Origin: Prevotella sp. | Lineage (GTDB): Bacteria; Bacteroidota; Bacteroidia; Bacteroidales; Bacteroidaceae | Reading direction: 5' to 3' | Assembly: GCA_022779305.1 (NCBI GenBank) | Contig: JALFSW010000049.1 | Location: 1-55,077, forward strand | DNA length: 55,077 nt | Part shown: positions 27,836-35,265 of the stretch, one piece after another | Layout: each line of letters starts with the position of its first letter | Numbering within the stretch: the first letter of the stretch is position 1 | Made by a program: the position numbers and the translations under genes | Notes under the pieces: model-generated | Told to the model about the DNA's origin: nothing | The model's input: the letters and a program-made list of their open reading frames with translations, nothing else | Database searches by the model: none

Positions 27836-28213
27836 ATGACATTACAACAATATTTTCAAGCCTATGAATTTAATGAAATCTATCCTTACATAGGTTTGAT
27901 GTATCCGAAGGCACGGCAATTGAGAGCCGAGTTCCAAAACGCATACAACATATTGCTTGAACTCACACCCATTAGCTCGAAAAAGTATATCCACTATCAG
28001 CTCATGGCAGACCCAGATTCCAATGAAATGTTTTTTGGAGCCGATGATAGCAACTTCAACGGTCCATGGGAGGTTTTACTCGGCAAGGAAGTGAGAAAAG
28101 ATGGAAAGGTTTCACTCACCAATGAGGAAATTACTGCAAATTGTTTATTGAACACTATCCTCATTGGTCGCCATCCAAAATCATTCGATAAAGATTTTGC
28201 ACGTATCCGCTAA
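27836..28213 (+). CDS. Conserved-looking hypothetical protein
   Basis: A soluble protein of 125 residues, without signal peptide or membrane segment, rich in aromatic residues. It starts MTLQQYFQAYEFNEIYPYIG. Composition and codon use look like the neighbouring genes, and it ends with a good terminator 60 bases downstream, so it is likely a real gene. It resembles short uncharacterised proteins seen in other Bacteroidales, but I cannot name a family with certainty. The gene follows ribH by about 100 bases on the same strand. Confidence 0.7.
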   Translation: MTLQQYFQAYEFNEIYPYIGLMYPKARQLRAEFQNAYNILLELTPISSKKYIHYQLMADPDSNEMFFGADDSNFNGPWEVLLGKEVRKDGKVSLTNEEITANCLLNTILIGRHPKSFDKDFARIR

Positions 28214-28270
28214 ACCTATCGTATACACTCGCTTAGGTCTTTCTTTTAATTCGGAAGAAAATGAACAATG

Positions 28271-28338
28271 AAGAGCAAGTTTCTCTATATAAAAGGATTG
28301 AATAGCATCTTTTATAGAGGAATTTGCTCTTTCTTTTA
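28271..28338 (+). terminator. Long hairpin terminator
   Basis: AAGAGCAAGTTTCTCTATATAAAAG pairs with TCTTTTATAGAGGAATTTGCTCTT with small interruptions, followed by TCTTTT. It closes the ribH/hypothetical transcription unit. Confidence 0.75.
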
Positions 28339-28380
28339 CAAAAATCTTTTAAAATAGTTTCCTATTCTTAAAAGAAGTCG

Positions 28381-28389
28381 TATTTTTGC
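28381..28389 (+). promoter_or_regulatory. Predicted promoter of the secreted LRR-like gene
   Basis: TATTTTTGC matches the -7 consensus. It lies 37 bases before the ATG at 28426. Confidence 0.5.
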
Positions 28390-28425
28390 ATTAAAAATTA
28401 ATCATTTTTAAAATCAAAATCATTT

Positions 28426-29775
28426 ATGAAAAGAAAATTACTGTTGTTATCTTTTGTAACAAGTTTAGTTAGTTCGGTATTCGCACAAGAAATGCCTACA
28501 GAAAAAGCAACCTTCAGCGTAGCTCCCAATGCACAAAGTGTAAAGTTTGCCGTACGCATGTCGAACACAGGCGATGTTTTAGTATGCAACTTTGGAGAAG
28601 GTGAAGGCATCAAAACCTTTACAAACGTGTCCGATGAAACACTCACATCATTGGAATATACGTTTAACACACCATCGTCACAAGAACGTACAATCGAAAT
28701 CGCTGCAAACAAAATCACTACTTTGCGAGTTGTCAATACGAAGTCTATCAATGGCATTGTCGACATCAACTCTTCATTGCTCGAAAATCTTAACATTGAT
28801 TATGTGTCGCTCACAGCCCACAACAAAGTGGATGTTTCTAAATGTCCAGCACTTGTTTCTTTGACACTCACAAGCACAGGCGTTGAAGAAGTAGTTCTTC
28901 CAAAAAGCGAGCTCTTTGAATCAGTTCAAGTTTCGCCCAATGCTTTAGGCGAAGGAACATTGAAAAAGATTAACCTGCAAGACGTTCCTAACCTCAACGA
29001 AATAGGTTTTGTGGGGGCATCTATCGATACACTCGACCTCAGAAACAATCCAAAAATGAAAGTTCTGGTGAGCAGTCTACCTAAGAAAGCGTTGCGTGCC
29101 ATCAAAGGTGTAAAGCAACTGAGAGGAATCACTACACTCGACGTCAGAGCAAACGCACTCGCTTTCGACCAACTTCCCGATTTATATGTAGAAGACTTGG
29201 AATTAGAAAACTTCCGCTATTCTTCGCAAGGAAGTATCTTGATACCTAAAAATAAAATCAATGGCTTTACAGTAGATCTCAACCATCTTACAACAGCAAA
29301 AGGACTTGCACCAGCTAAGCAAACGACTACATTTACATGGAAATACAAAGCCAATGCAACAGCAAAATATGTGGGAGTTCCAAGTGATAAGATGACAAAC
29401 GTTGATGGTGTATTCACATTCGACAAGACGCTTTCTGAAGATGACACACTGCGTGTTTACTGCACCATGTCAAACCCAGGCTATCCTGGAATAGGCAAGA
29501 AAAACTCTGACAATATCAGCACTTACATGATTAAATTAACAGCCACGACAAATGGTCTTAATGAAGTTGCAGCTACAAACAATCATAATGATATTGCTAT
29601 CATCTTCCGCGAAAATGATGTTTACATTGAAAGTGCTGTTCAGCAACGTGCTACGCTCTATAATCTTGTAGGGCAAAAAATGTGGGATGGTTTCTTACCA
29701 GCAAACGTTCCGCTCCATAATGGCACTTATATCTTACAATCAGAAAAAAGTGGCACTCGCAAATTTACAAAATAA
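28426..29775 (+). CDS. Secreted protein with degenerate LRR-like region and C-terminal sorting-like domain
   Basis: 449 residues. A signal peptide (about 1-21, ending SSVFAQ) precedes a repetitive beta-rich region. Segments such as LKKINLQDVPNLNEIGFVG and IDTLDLRNNPKMKVL look like irregular leucine-rich repeats. The last 65 residues, with ATLYNLVGQKMWDGFL and NGTYILQSEKSGTRKF, resemble the C-terminal domain used for type IX secretion or surface anchoring in Bacteroidota. It is therefore probably surface-exposed. Function is unknown. It has its own promoter and a perfect 17-bp terminator stem. Confidence 0.75.
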   Translation: MKRKLLLLSFVTSLVSSVFAQEMPTEKATFSVAPNAQSVKFAVRMSNTGDVLVCNFGEGEGIKTFTNVSDETLTSLEYTFNTPSSQERTIEIAANKITTLRVVNTKSINGIVDINSSLLENLNIDYVSLTAHNKVDVSKCPALVSLTLTSTGVEEVVLPKSELFESVQVSPNALGEGTLKKINLQDVPNLNEIGFVGASIDTLDLRNNPKMKVLVSSLPKKALRAIKGVKQLRGITTLDVRANALAFDQLPDLYVEDLELENFRYSSQGSILIPKNKINGFTVDLNHLTTAKGLAPAKQTTTFTWKYKANATAKYVGVPSDKMTNVDGVFTFDKTLSEDDTLRVYCTMSNPGYPGIGKKNSDNISTYMIKLTATTNGLNEVAATNNHNDIAIIFRENDVYIESAVQQRATLYNLVGQKMWDGFLPANVPLHNGTYILQSEKSGTRKFTK

Positions 29776-29786
29776 TTGATAAGAGC

Positions 29787-29856
29787 GTAGTGTTTTTGAG
29801 TTGCCTTATAAATGGTCAAATAGTATCCATAAACAACTCAAAAACACTACATTCTT
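29787..29856. terminator. Perfect 17-bp inverted repeat terminator
   Basis: GTAGTGTTTTTGAGTTG (29787-29803) and CAACTCAAAAACACTAC (29834-29850) are perfect complements with a 30-base loop, followed by ATTCTTTT. It lies 11 bases after the stop codon. Confidence 0.75.
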
Positions 29857-29907
29857 TTCCCACTTCTACCTATATTGAAGACCAAGCATAAAATAACAGC
29901 ATGATTA

Positions 29908-29940
29908 TTTGTTAGTATCAGAAAAAAATAGTAATTTTGC
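29908..29940 (+). promoter_or_regulatory. Predicted promoter of the tRNA-Val/tRNA-Tyr unit
   Basis: TTTG (29908-29911) and TAATTTTGC (29932-29940) are separated by 20 bases. The -7 box ends 19 bases before tRNA-Val. Confidence 0.65.
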
Positions 29941-29958
29941 AATCGAATTACTAAACAA

Positions 29959-30033
29959 GGGCGTTTAGCTCAGCTGGTTTAGAGCATCTGCCTTACAAGC
30001 AGAGGGTCGGCGGTTCGAATCCGTCAACGCCCA
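29959..30033 (+). tRNA. tRNA-Val (anticodon TAC)
   Basis: Complete cloverleaf. The acceptor stem GGGCGTT pairs with AACGCCC, the anticodon loop is CTTACAA, and the T-arm contains GGTTCGAATCC. The discriminator is A, and CCA is not encoded. Confidence 0.96.
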
Positions 30034-30042
30034 CATTCCTTA

Positions 30043-30124
30043 GGGTAGTTTCCAGAGTGGCCAAATGGGGCAGACTGTAAATCTGCTGCTTCTAGCTTCG
30101 GTGGTTCGAATCCATCACTACCCA
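30043..30124 (+). tRNA. tRNA-Tyr (anticodon GTA)
   Basis: Class II tRNA with a long variable arm. The acceptor stem GGGTAGT pairs with ACTACCC, the anticodon loop is CTGTAAA, and the T-arm contains GGTTCGAATCC. It lies nine bases after tRNA-Val and is probably cotranscribed. CCA is not encoded. Confidence 0.96.
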
Positions 30125-30167
30125 CAAAACATTAAAGTTTAAGTTTCATATTATTGAATTTTCTGAG

Positions 30168-30199
30168 TCACATCCTTGCGAAAAGATGTGATTTTTTTT
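30168..30199 (+). terminator. Intrinsic terminator of the tRNA unit
   Basis: TCACATC and GATGTGA form a 7-bp stem followed by eight T residues. Confidence 0.8.
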
Positions 30200-30274
30200 G
30201 TCTATTTTTCTAACTTCCTAAAATAATACGCTCGTTTATTTTAGAATAAAACGTTCAACTTCGTTTAGTCATTT

Positions 30275-30345
30275 TTTCACCATAGCAATCAAAAACTTCG
30301 TGCCTCGTTTTTCCACCAGCTCATTTGGCTTGACAAAAACGCTCG
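30275..30345 (+). repeat. Segment shared with the 46-kb inverted-repeat element
   Basis: About 70 bases, including CATTTGGCTTGACAAAAACG, are closely similar to 46127-46197. No flanking terminal inverted repeats are seen here, so this looks like a partial copy. It lies between the tRNA terminator and the hcp promoter. Confidence 0.7.
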
Positions 30346-30374
30346 CAAAATTAACCTACATTAACGCAGTTAAA

Positions 30375-30388
30375 GTAACAAATGTTAC
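30375..30388 (+). promoter_or_regulatory. Candidate HcpR-type operator upstream of hcp
   Basis: GTAAC-AAAT-GTTAC is a perfect inverted repeat of the form GTAAC-N4-GTTAC. It is centred about 42 bases upstream of the start predicted from the -7 box TAATTTTGT (30411-30419), the typical position for a Crp/Fnr-family activator. As I recall, the NO-responsive regulator HcpR recognises this form in some anaerobes. Confidence 0.6.
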
Positions 30389-30410
30389 CTTAGCTTCATA
30401 TGCAATTCGA

Positions 30411-30419
30411 TAATTTTGT
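30411..30419 (+). promoter_or_regulatory. Predicted hcp promoter, -7 box
   Basis: TAATTTTGT matches TAnnTTTG. No -33 box is obvious, which would fit an activator-dependent promoter. Confidence 0.5.
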
Positions 30420-30450
30420 ACCCACAAAAACATTAAAAAAAAGAAACAAG

Positions 30451-32103
30451 ATGACAGAAAACAAAATGTTTTGTTTCCAATGTCAGGAAACAGCCAAAGG
30501 AACAGGATGCACCATTCAAGGAGTTTGCGGAAAGAAAGCAGACACAAGTCGCTGGCAAGACCTTCTTCTAAGTGTTACACGCGGATTGGGGACTATTGCA
30601 AACGTCTTGCGCAATGCCAATGTTACTACTGACATGAAAGTGGGTGACTATATCGTCGATTCGCTTTTCGTAACGATTACCAATGCCAACTTCGATGACC
30701 AAGCTATATTAAATAAGGTAGACATAGGTATTGCACTCAAGAAAGATCTCATAGCCCTTGCAGCTACCAACAATGTTACTTTGCCCGACTGGCAAGAAGT
30801 GAAATGGGGTGGTGAGAAAGCTGATTATGAGGCAGAGGGCAATCGTGAGAGCATTCTTCGTATCGAGAATGAAGACATTCGTTCGCTCAAAGAACTTACT
30901 ATTTTAGGATTGAAAGGAATGGCTGCCTACTATGAACATGCTGCACGTTTGGGAAAGCGCAACGAAGAAATCATTGCTTTCATCGAAAAAGCACTCTTCA
31001 CCATTACAAATCCAAATGCAGATATGAACACTTTGTTGAATGTTGTCTTGGAAACAGGTAAGTTTGGTGTAGATGTAATGGCACTGCTTGATGGTGCTAA
31101 CACCGCAGCTTATGGTAACCCAGAACTCACAAAAGTGAATATCGGTGTAGGCAATCGTCCAGGTATCCTCATTTCAGGCCATGATCTCCACGACATTGAA
31201 CAACTTTTGAAACAAACCGAAGGTACGGGCATTGACATCTATACACACGGAGAAATGCTACCAGCACATTATTATCCTCAATTGAAGAAATACAAACATT
31301 TAGTGGGTAATTATGGTAATGCGTGGTGGAAGCAAAAAGAAGAGTTTGCCACTTTCAATGGACCTATTGTTTTCACAACAAATTGTATTGTTCCTCCTGC
31401 ACCTACTGCGAACTATGCACAACGTGTCTACACCACAAATGCTGCAGGTTTTCCAGGATGGAAACATATTAAGGCTGATACCAACGGGCACAAAGACTTC
31501 TCTGAAGTTATCGAACAAGCCAAAACGTGCCAGCCACCAACCGCCATTGAGCAAGGAGAAATCATCGGAGGCTTTGCACATGCACAGGTTTTTGCACTTG
31601 CCGATCAAGTGGTTGACGCTGTAAAATCGGGTGCTATTCGTAAATTCATCGTTATGAGTGGTTGTGATGGGCGCATGAAAAGCCGCAATTACTATGCAGA
31701 ATTTGCACAAGCATTGCCAAAAGATACCGTAATCCTCACCAGTGGTTGTGCGAAATTCAAATATAATAAGCTCAATCTTGGCGATATTAACGGCATTCCA
31801 CGTGTCTTAGATGCTGGTCAGTGTAACGACTCTTATTCATGGGCAGTTGTAGCACTGAAGTTGAAAGAAATCTTTGGTGCTAATGATATCAATGAACTGC
31901 CTATTGAGTTTAACATTGCGTGGTATGAACAAAAGGCGGTTATCGTTCTCTTGGCATTGCTCCACTTAGGAATTAAGAACATTCATATTGGTCCGACGCT
32001 CCCTGCATTCGTTTCTCCTAACGTGTTGAAAGTATTGGTAGACAGCTTTGGGTTGGGTGGTATCACCACTGTGGAAGAAGATCTTAAAAAGATGGTTGGT
32101 TAA
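30451..32103 (+). CDS. hcp: Hybrid cluster protein (hydroxylamine/NO reductase)
   Basis: Iron-sulfur protein of 550 residues that reduces nitric oxide or hydroxylamine and protects against nitrosative stress. The N-terminal cysteines Cys8, Cys11, Cys20 and Cys26 ([13 protein letters not shown]...C) bind the first cluster. Later conserved segments [24 protein letters not shown] and [13 protein letters not shown] supply ligands to the hybrid 4Fe-2O-2S cluster. The start [12 protein letters not shown] at 30451 is preferred over an upstream ATG at 30400 that lies before the -7 box. The redox partner hcr is not adjacent. Repeat copy B begins 13 bases after the stop and supplies a terminator-like hairpin. 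Confidence 0.97.
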   Translation: MTENKMFCFQCQETAKGTGCTIQGVCGKKADTSRWQDLLLSVTRGLGTIANVLRNANVTTDMKVGDYIVDSLFVTITNANFDDQAILNKVDIGIALKKDLIALAATNNVTLPDWQEVKWGGEKADYEAEGNRESILRIENEDIRSLKELTILGLKGMAAYYEHAARLGKRNEEIIAFIEKALFTITNPNADMNTLLNVVLETGKFGVDVMALLDGANTAAYGNPELTKVNIGVGNRPGILISGHDLHDIEQLLKQTEGTGIDIYTHGEMLPAHYYPQLKKYKHLVGNYGNAWWKQKEEFATFNGPIVFTTNCIVPPAPTANYAQRVYTTNAAGFPGWKHIKADTNGHKDFSEVIEQAKTCQPPTAIEQGEIIGGFAHAQVFALADQVVDAVKSGAIRKFIVMSGCDGRMKSRNYYAEFAQALPKDTVILTSGCAKFKYNKLNLGDINGIPRVLDAGQCNDSYSWAVVALKLKEIFGANDINELPIEFNIAWYEQKAVIVLLALLHLGIKNIHIGPTLPAFVSPNVLKVLVDSFGLGGITTVEEDLKKMVG

Positions 32104-32115
32104 TTTGAAATAGTT

Positions 32116-32155
32116 AAACCCAAACCGGTCATTAGACCGCTTGGGTTTTCTTTTT
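32116..32155 (+). terminator. Terminator-like hairpin formed by the end of repeat copy B
   Basis: AAACCCAA pairs with TTGGGTTT around an inner CGGTC-ATTA-GACCG stem, and a T-rich run (TTTTCTTTTTTTC) follows. It is correctly placed to terminate hcp, yet it belongs to the dispersed repeat. Confidence 0.75.
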
Positions 32156-32313
32156 TTCTTATTTATTCACTTCCCAACCGCTTGCATCTGCTTGTCGGCA
32201 TCTTCTTCATCGTTTTCTCTTGAAGTAGCCCGCTACATCTGCGAGAAAACGCTAAACAACCTGCACAGACCATCAGCTGCTATCAGTTTGGGCTCTAATG
32301 ACCGAATTGGGTT
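32117..32313 (-). repeat. Dispersed ~195-bp repeat, copy B
   Basis: Full copy of 197 bp in reverse orientation, bounded by AACCCAAACCGGTCATTAGACC and CTCTAATGACCGAATTGGGTT. It lies directly downstream of hcp. From 32314 to about 32560 I see no gene or signal. Confidence 0.9.
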
Positions 32314-32561
32314 TAAGAACGCAAGGACCACACGTTCTCCAATGAATAAATCCTGAAAAACGAATGCCAGTGCCCCTAATTTCTATAGAATCGAACTATC
32401 CATTTGCTCCCCTACTCCTCAGGCATTTGTGGTAAATATGCCAAATACAGAGGTATAAAATATATGACCGATATATATAAATTGAGATGTAGCTTAGAGA
32501 AGTGATAACAACAAACAGGAATGTTAAATAAACACTAAAAATAATTTTTCACGAAAAAAGA

Positions 32562-32594
32562 TTTGGTTGTTTCAGAAAAAAGCTCTACCTTTGC
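32562..32594 (+). promoter_or_regulatory. Predicted tRNA-Met promoter
   Basis: TTTG (32562-32565) and TACCTTTGC (32586-32594) have a 20-base spacer, about 40 bases upstream of the tRNA. Confidence 0.65.
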
Positions 32595-32635
32595 ACCGCA
32601 ATTCAGAAATTGCAAATAAAACTTTTGGTTAATAT

Positions 32636-32708
32636 CGCGGGATGGAGCAGTTGGTAGCTCGCCAGGCTCATAACCTGGAGGTCGCAGGTTCGAGTCTTGC
32701 TCCCGCAA
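32636..32708 (+). tRNA. tRNA-Met (anticodon CAT), initiator type
   Basis: CGCGGGA pairs with TCCCGCA, leaving C1 opposite A72, the hallmark of bacterial initiator tRNA. The anticodon loop is CTCATAA, and the T-arm contains GGTTCGAGT. The anticodon stem is CCAGG/CCTGG, so only two of the three usual initiator G-C pairs are present (pair 29-41 is A-U). CCA is not encoded. Confidence 0.93.
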
Positions 32709-32710
32709 CT

Positions 32711-32746
32711 AAAATCTGTCCTTCATATGAAGGACAGATTTTTAAT
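32711..32746 (+). terminator. Intrinsic terminator after tRNA-Met
   Basis: AAAATCTGTCCTTCA and TGAAGGACAGATTTT form a perfect stem with a very short loop and a T-run. The AT-rich stretch from here to 32950 holds no recognisable gene. Confidence 0.9.
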
Positions 32747-32950
32747 TTATATTATAATCTTTATTAACAAAAATTCAACTAATCCGCTATATATAAAACC
32801 TTTTTCATCTTATCGTATTTTTGATTTATTGAACATTTTCCAACTAAACCTTGGTGAAGACACAACTAAATATGATTTACAAAACAATTATAGTATTGCT
32901 TTTATATCGTTGATTTTTAGAAGTTTACAGATTCAATATTTAGATGAAGT

Positions 32951-33964
32951 TTATAGTTTTGTGCGCATTAAAACATAAATAACAACTGGTGCACCGATGA
33001 GAGGTGTAATGGCATTGAGCGGAACAATTTCGCCATTGCTGGGCAAATAGCAAATGAGGTTACAGAGCAAGGCGATGCAACTTCCGAGGAGTATGGTCGT
33101 AGGGAGCAAGCACCGTTGGTTGTCAGTATGAAGCAAAAGGCGAGCGATGTGTGGAACAGCCAATCCGAAAAAAGCTATAGGGCCACAAAAGGCTGTACTT
33201 ACGGCAGACAGTAAGCCTGTTACTACAAGCAAATAGTTGCGAATTCGTTTCGTATTAATACCCAAACTTTCGGCATATTGAGTGCCCAAAAGGAGGGCAT
33301 TGAGCGGCTTGATGAGTAAGAGTGAACAACATAATCCAAGAGCAATCATAGCTACAAAATAAGGAAGAGCTTGCTTGGATACTCCGCCAAAATCACCCAT
33401 CCCCCAAATTATATAACTCTTCACACCTTCTTCCGTAGCAAAGAAATTAAGCAAGGCAACCACTGAGGACACCACATAGCCCACCATGATGCCAATAATA
33501 AGCAAAAAAATACTGTTACGGACAAGCATAGAGAAGAACAAGATCAAGGCTGTTACGGCTATTGCTCCTGCAAAGGCAGCCAGCAAAATAGCAACAAAGC
33601 CTGACAAAGAAAAAAGACTTGTAGACACGTTTCCGCCCAAAAGAAGGATAACAATTGCTACACCTAAGCTCGCTCCAGAGTTGATACCAAATACATCTGG
33701 ACCTGCCAACGGATTGCGGAAAGCTGTTTGGAGCATTAAACCGCTAACAGCCAGTGCACCACCACAAAACATCGCTGCCACCGCTTGAGGCAAACGACTA
33801 TCAAGGACAATATAACGCCAACTTTCTTTACCTTCAAAACGCCCGAAAAACATATCAAAAATATCAGACATGGGAATATGAACCGAACCTATACAGAGGT
33901 TGAGTGCAAACAAAAAGAGAATGCAAAACGGTAGGAGTAAGAAGAATAAAGATGTTTTTTTCAT
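32951..33964 (-). CDS. FecCD/BtuC-family ABC importer permease
   Basis: Polytopic membrane protein of 337 residues (about nine to ten helices) of the iron-siderophore/haem/vitamin B12 importer class. Conserved family segments include SRLPQAVAAMFCGGALAVSG, NPLAGPDVFGINSGASLGVA and FCGPIAFFGLAVPHIARLL, the last near the coupling helix that contacts the ATPase. It follows its likely binding lipoprotein gene by 64 bases. No ATPase gene lies downstream; the next element in that direction is tRNA-Met. Confidence 0.92.
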   Translation of the reverse strand: MKKTSLFFLLLPFCILFLFALNLCIGSVHIPMSDIFDMFFGRFEGKESWRYIVLDSRLPQAVAAMFCGGALAVSGLMLQTAFRNPLAGPDVFGINSGASLGVAIVILLLGGNVSTSLFSLSGFVAILLAAFAGAIAVTALILFFSMLVRNSIFLLIIGIMVGYVVSSVVALLNFFATEEGVKSYIIWGMGDFGGVSKQALPYFVAMIALGLCCSLLLIKPLNALLLGTQYAESLGINTKRIRNYLLVVTGLLSAVSTAFCGPIAFFGLAVPHIARLLLHTDNQRCLLPTTILLGSCIALLCNLICYLPSNGEIVPLNAITPLIGAPVVIYVLMRTKL

Positions 33965-34028
33965 ATACCTTGATTATGCAGTTTCACCTTATTTATATGT
34001 AGAACGACCAATTCTGACCCACCTCGCA

Positions 34029-35141
34029 TCAGTCGGTTATTTTTTTGTAATAGCGCAACGGACGGCGTTTAAGATCGGGATGAAAAAGCTGTATGAGATC
34101 GCTTAAAAGCCAGTCGGGACGCCAACTAACCTCCTCAAAATAAGATTGCTTGTCGGTTTGACACCCATAGATTTCTTTCTCTTTAAAAGGTCGGAGCATT
34201 GCGTAGCCTTGGTATTCGGCAAGTAAGGTTTTCCGATTTATCGAACCAAAATGATTGAAAATCCAAAAATCGCTGTTTTCAAACTTGTTGAGCACCGTCT
34301 CAAATGCCACGGCAAGGCTTCCGCTTTGCGTATCGGCTGCATAGGCATACGATCCTTTTGCATCTGCATAGAGCCGCCCCACACTACTTTTCCCACCTGG
34401 CAAATACCACACTGCACCCACTTTCCGGTCGGGCAGAACGGAGCGTGTTTCTTTTGCCGTTTCAGCTTCTTTCTTCAAATTGAGATAGTCTTTTTCTACT
34501 ACACTGAAAAGGCTATCGGCTGTTCTTTCACGTCCAAAAAGCACGCCATAGAATTTCATCCATTCGGCACGTCCAAGGGCAGAACTTTCCATGTATTCAG
34601 CACATTCTATGATGGGAATATTCAATTGGTCGAGTTTTCCATACCCGCCGCTGTTCTCAAAAGGCGAAAGGAAAAGTGCATCAGGGCTTAGATCGATGAT
34701 TTTCTCAATGTTTGGCTTCATACTTTCGCCACAATCAGCAATTTTTCCTGCCTTGATGCCTGTTTGAACCTTAGGGATAAGCATATATTTCGCATCTGCC
34801 ACACCTGCTATCACATCTTCGCAACCCAACATCGTCATAAGATTGGCGTGGGCAGTAGTGAAAAATAGACTTCTTTTGAGCGGTATCTGAATAATGGTTC
34901 CATCTTCTCCGAATGTAGCATCTGCCCTATTCTTTACAAGGTAATACGTGTGTAATGTCGCATTGGACTTCCAGGGATTAATTAGCGTTACCTTAATACC
35001 ACTTTTTATATAAGTCATCTGAATGTTCTTCGCATACTTAAAAACCACGACACTGTCTTTGTCGCTAACCGATGTCACCTTATTCGTACAACTACCGAAA
35101 AAGAACACCAAAAAGGCGTAAAAGAGATAAAATCTTTTCAT
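34029..35141 (-). CDS. ABC transporter substrate-binding lipoprotein (BtuF/FecB-like)
   Basis: Extracytoplasmic ligand-binding protein of 370 residues. The signal peptide ends FFFGSC with Cys18 as lipidation site. The periplasmic-binding fold of the helical-backbone class is suggested by VIAGVADAKYMLIPKVQ, IADCGESMKPNIEKIIDLSPDALF and the long connecting helix. Partner of the FecCD-type permease. The ligand could be a siderophore, haem or cobamide; none can be assigned, and no cobalamin riboswitch or TonB receptor is seen nearby. Confidence 0.88.
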   Translation of the reverse strand: MKRFYLFYAFLVFFFGSCTNKVTSVSDKDSVVVFKYAKNIQMTYIKSGIKVTLINPWKSNATLHTYYLVKNRADATFGEDGTIIQIPLKRSLFFTTAHANLMTMLGCEDVIAGVADAKYMLIPKVQTGIKAGKIADCGESMKPNIEKIIDLSPDALFLSPFENSGGYGKLDQLNIPIIECAEYMESSALGRAEWMKFYGVLFGRERTADSLFSVVEKDYLNLKKEAETAKETRSVLPDRKVGAVWYLPGGKSSVGRLYADAKGSYAYAADTQSGSLAVAFETVLNKFENSDFWIFNHFGSINRKTLLAEYQGYAMLRPFKEKEIYGCQTDKQSYFEEVSWRPDWLLSDLIQLFHPDLKRRPLRYYKKITD

Positions 35142-35160
35142 AGCTCAATGATAATTCGCT

Positions 35161-35169
35161 ACAAAAGTA
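35161..35169 (-). promoter_or_regulatory. Predicted promoter of the binding-protein/permease operon
   Basis: On the minus strand the box reads TACTTTTGT, 20 bases upstream of the ATG. No Fur-box-like sequence was recognised. Confidence 0.45.
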
Positions 35170-35210
35170 CAAAAAAGCTAGGAATAATTGGCTGGTTATA
35201 TTTTTTTTAG

Positions 35211-35219
35211 TAATTTAGC
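35211..35219 (+). promoter_or_regulatory. Predicted promoter of the DASS transporter
   Basis: TAATTTAGC is one base from consensus, with TTGG at 35188-35191 as a possible -33 box. Confidence 0.4.
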
Positions 35220-35265
35220 ACCCAATTTAAATCGAATACGCGACTAACCAATTAACAATTTAAAT

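Noticed and set aside
32116..32356. Reading frames within repeat copies annotated as small genes
   Set aside because: They lie wholly in the repeat, lack start signals, and are broken in some copies. They are reported only as a possible coding ancestry in the findings.
32697..32978. 93-codon plus-strand frame after tRNA-Met
   Set aside because: It starts inside the tRNA and runs through the terminator and AT-rich DNA into the end of the convergent permease gene.
35142..35265. Cobalamin riboswitch or Fur box upstream of the binding-protein gene
   Set aside because: The leader is too short and contains no recognisable B12-box or Fur-type palindrome.
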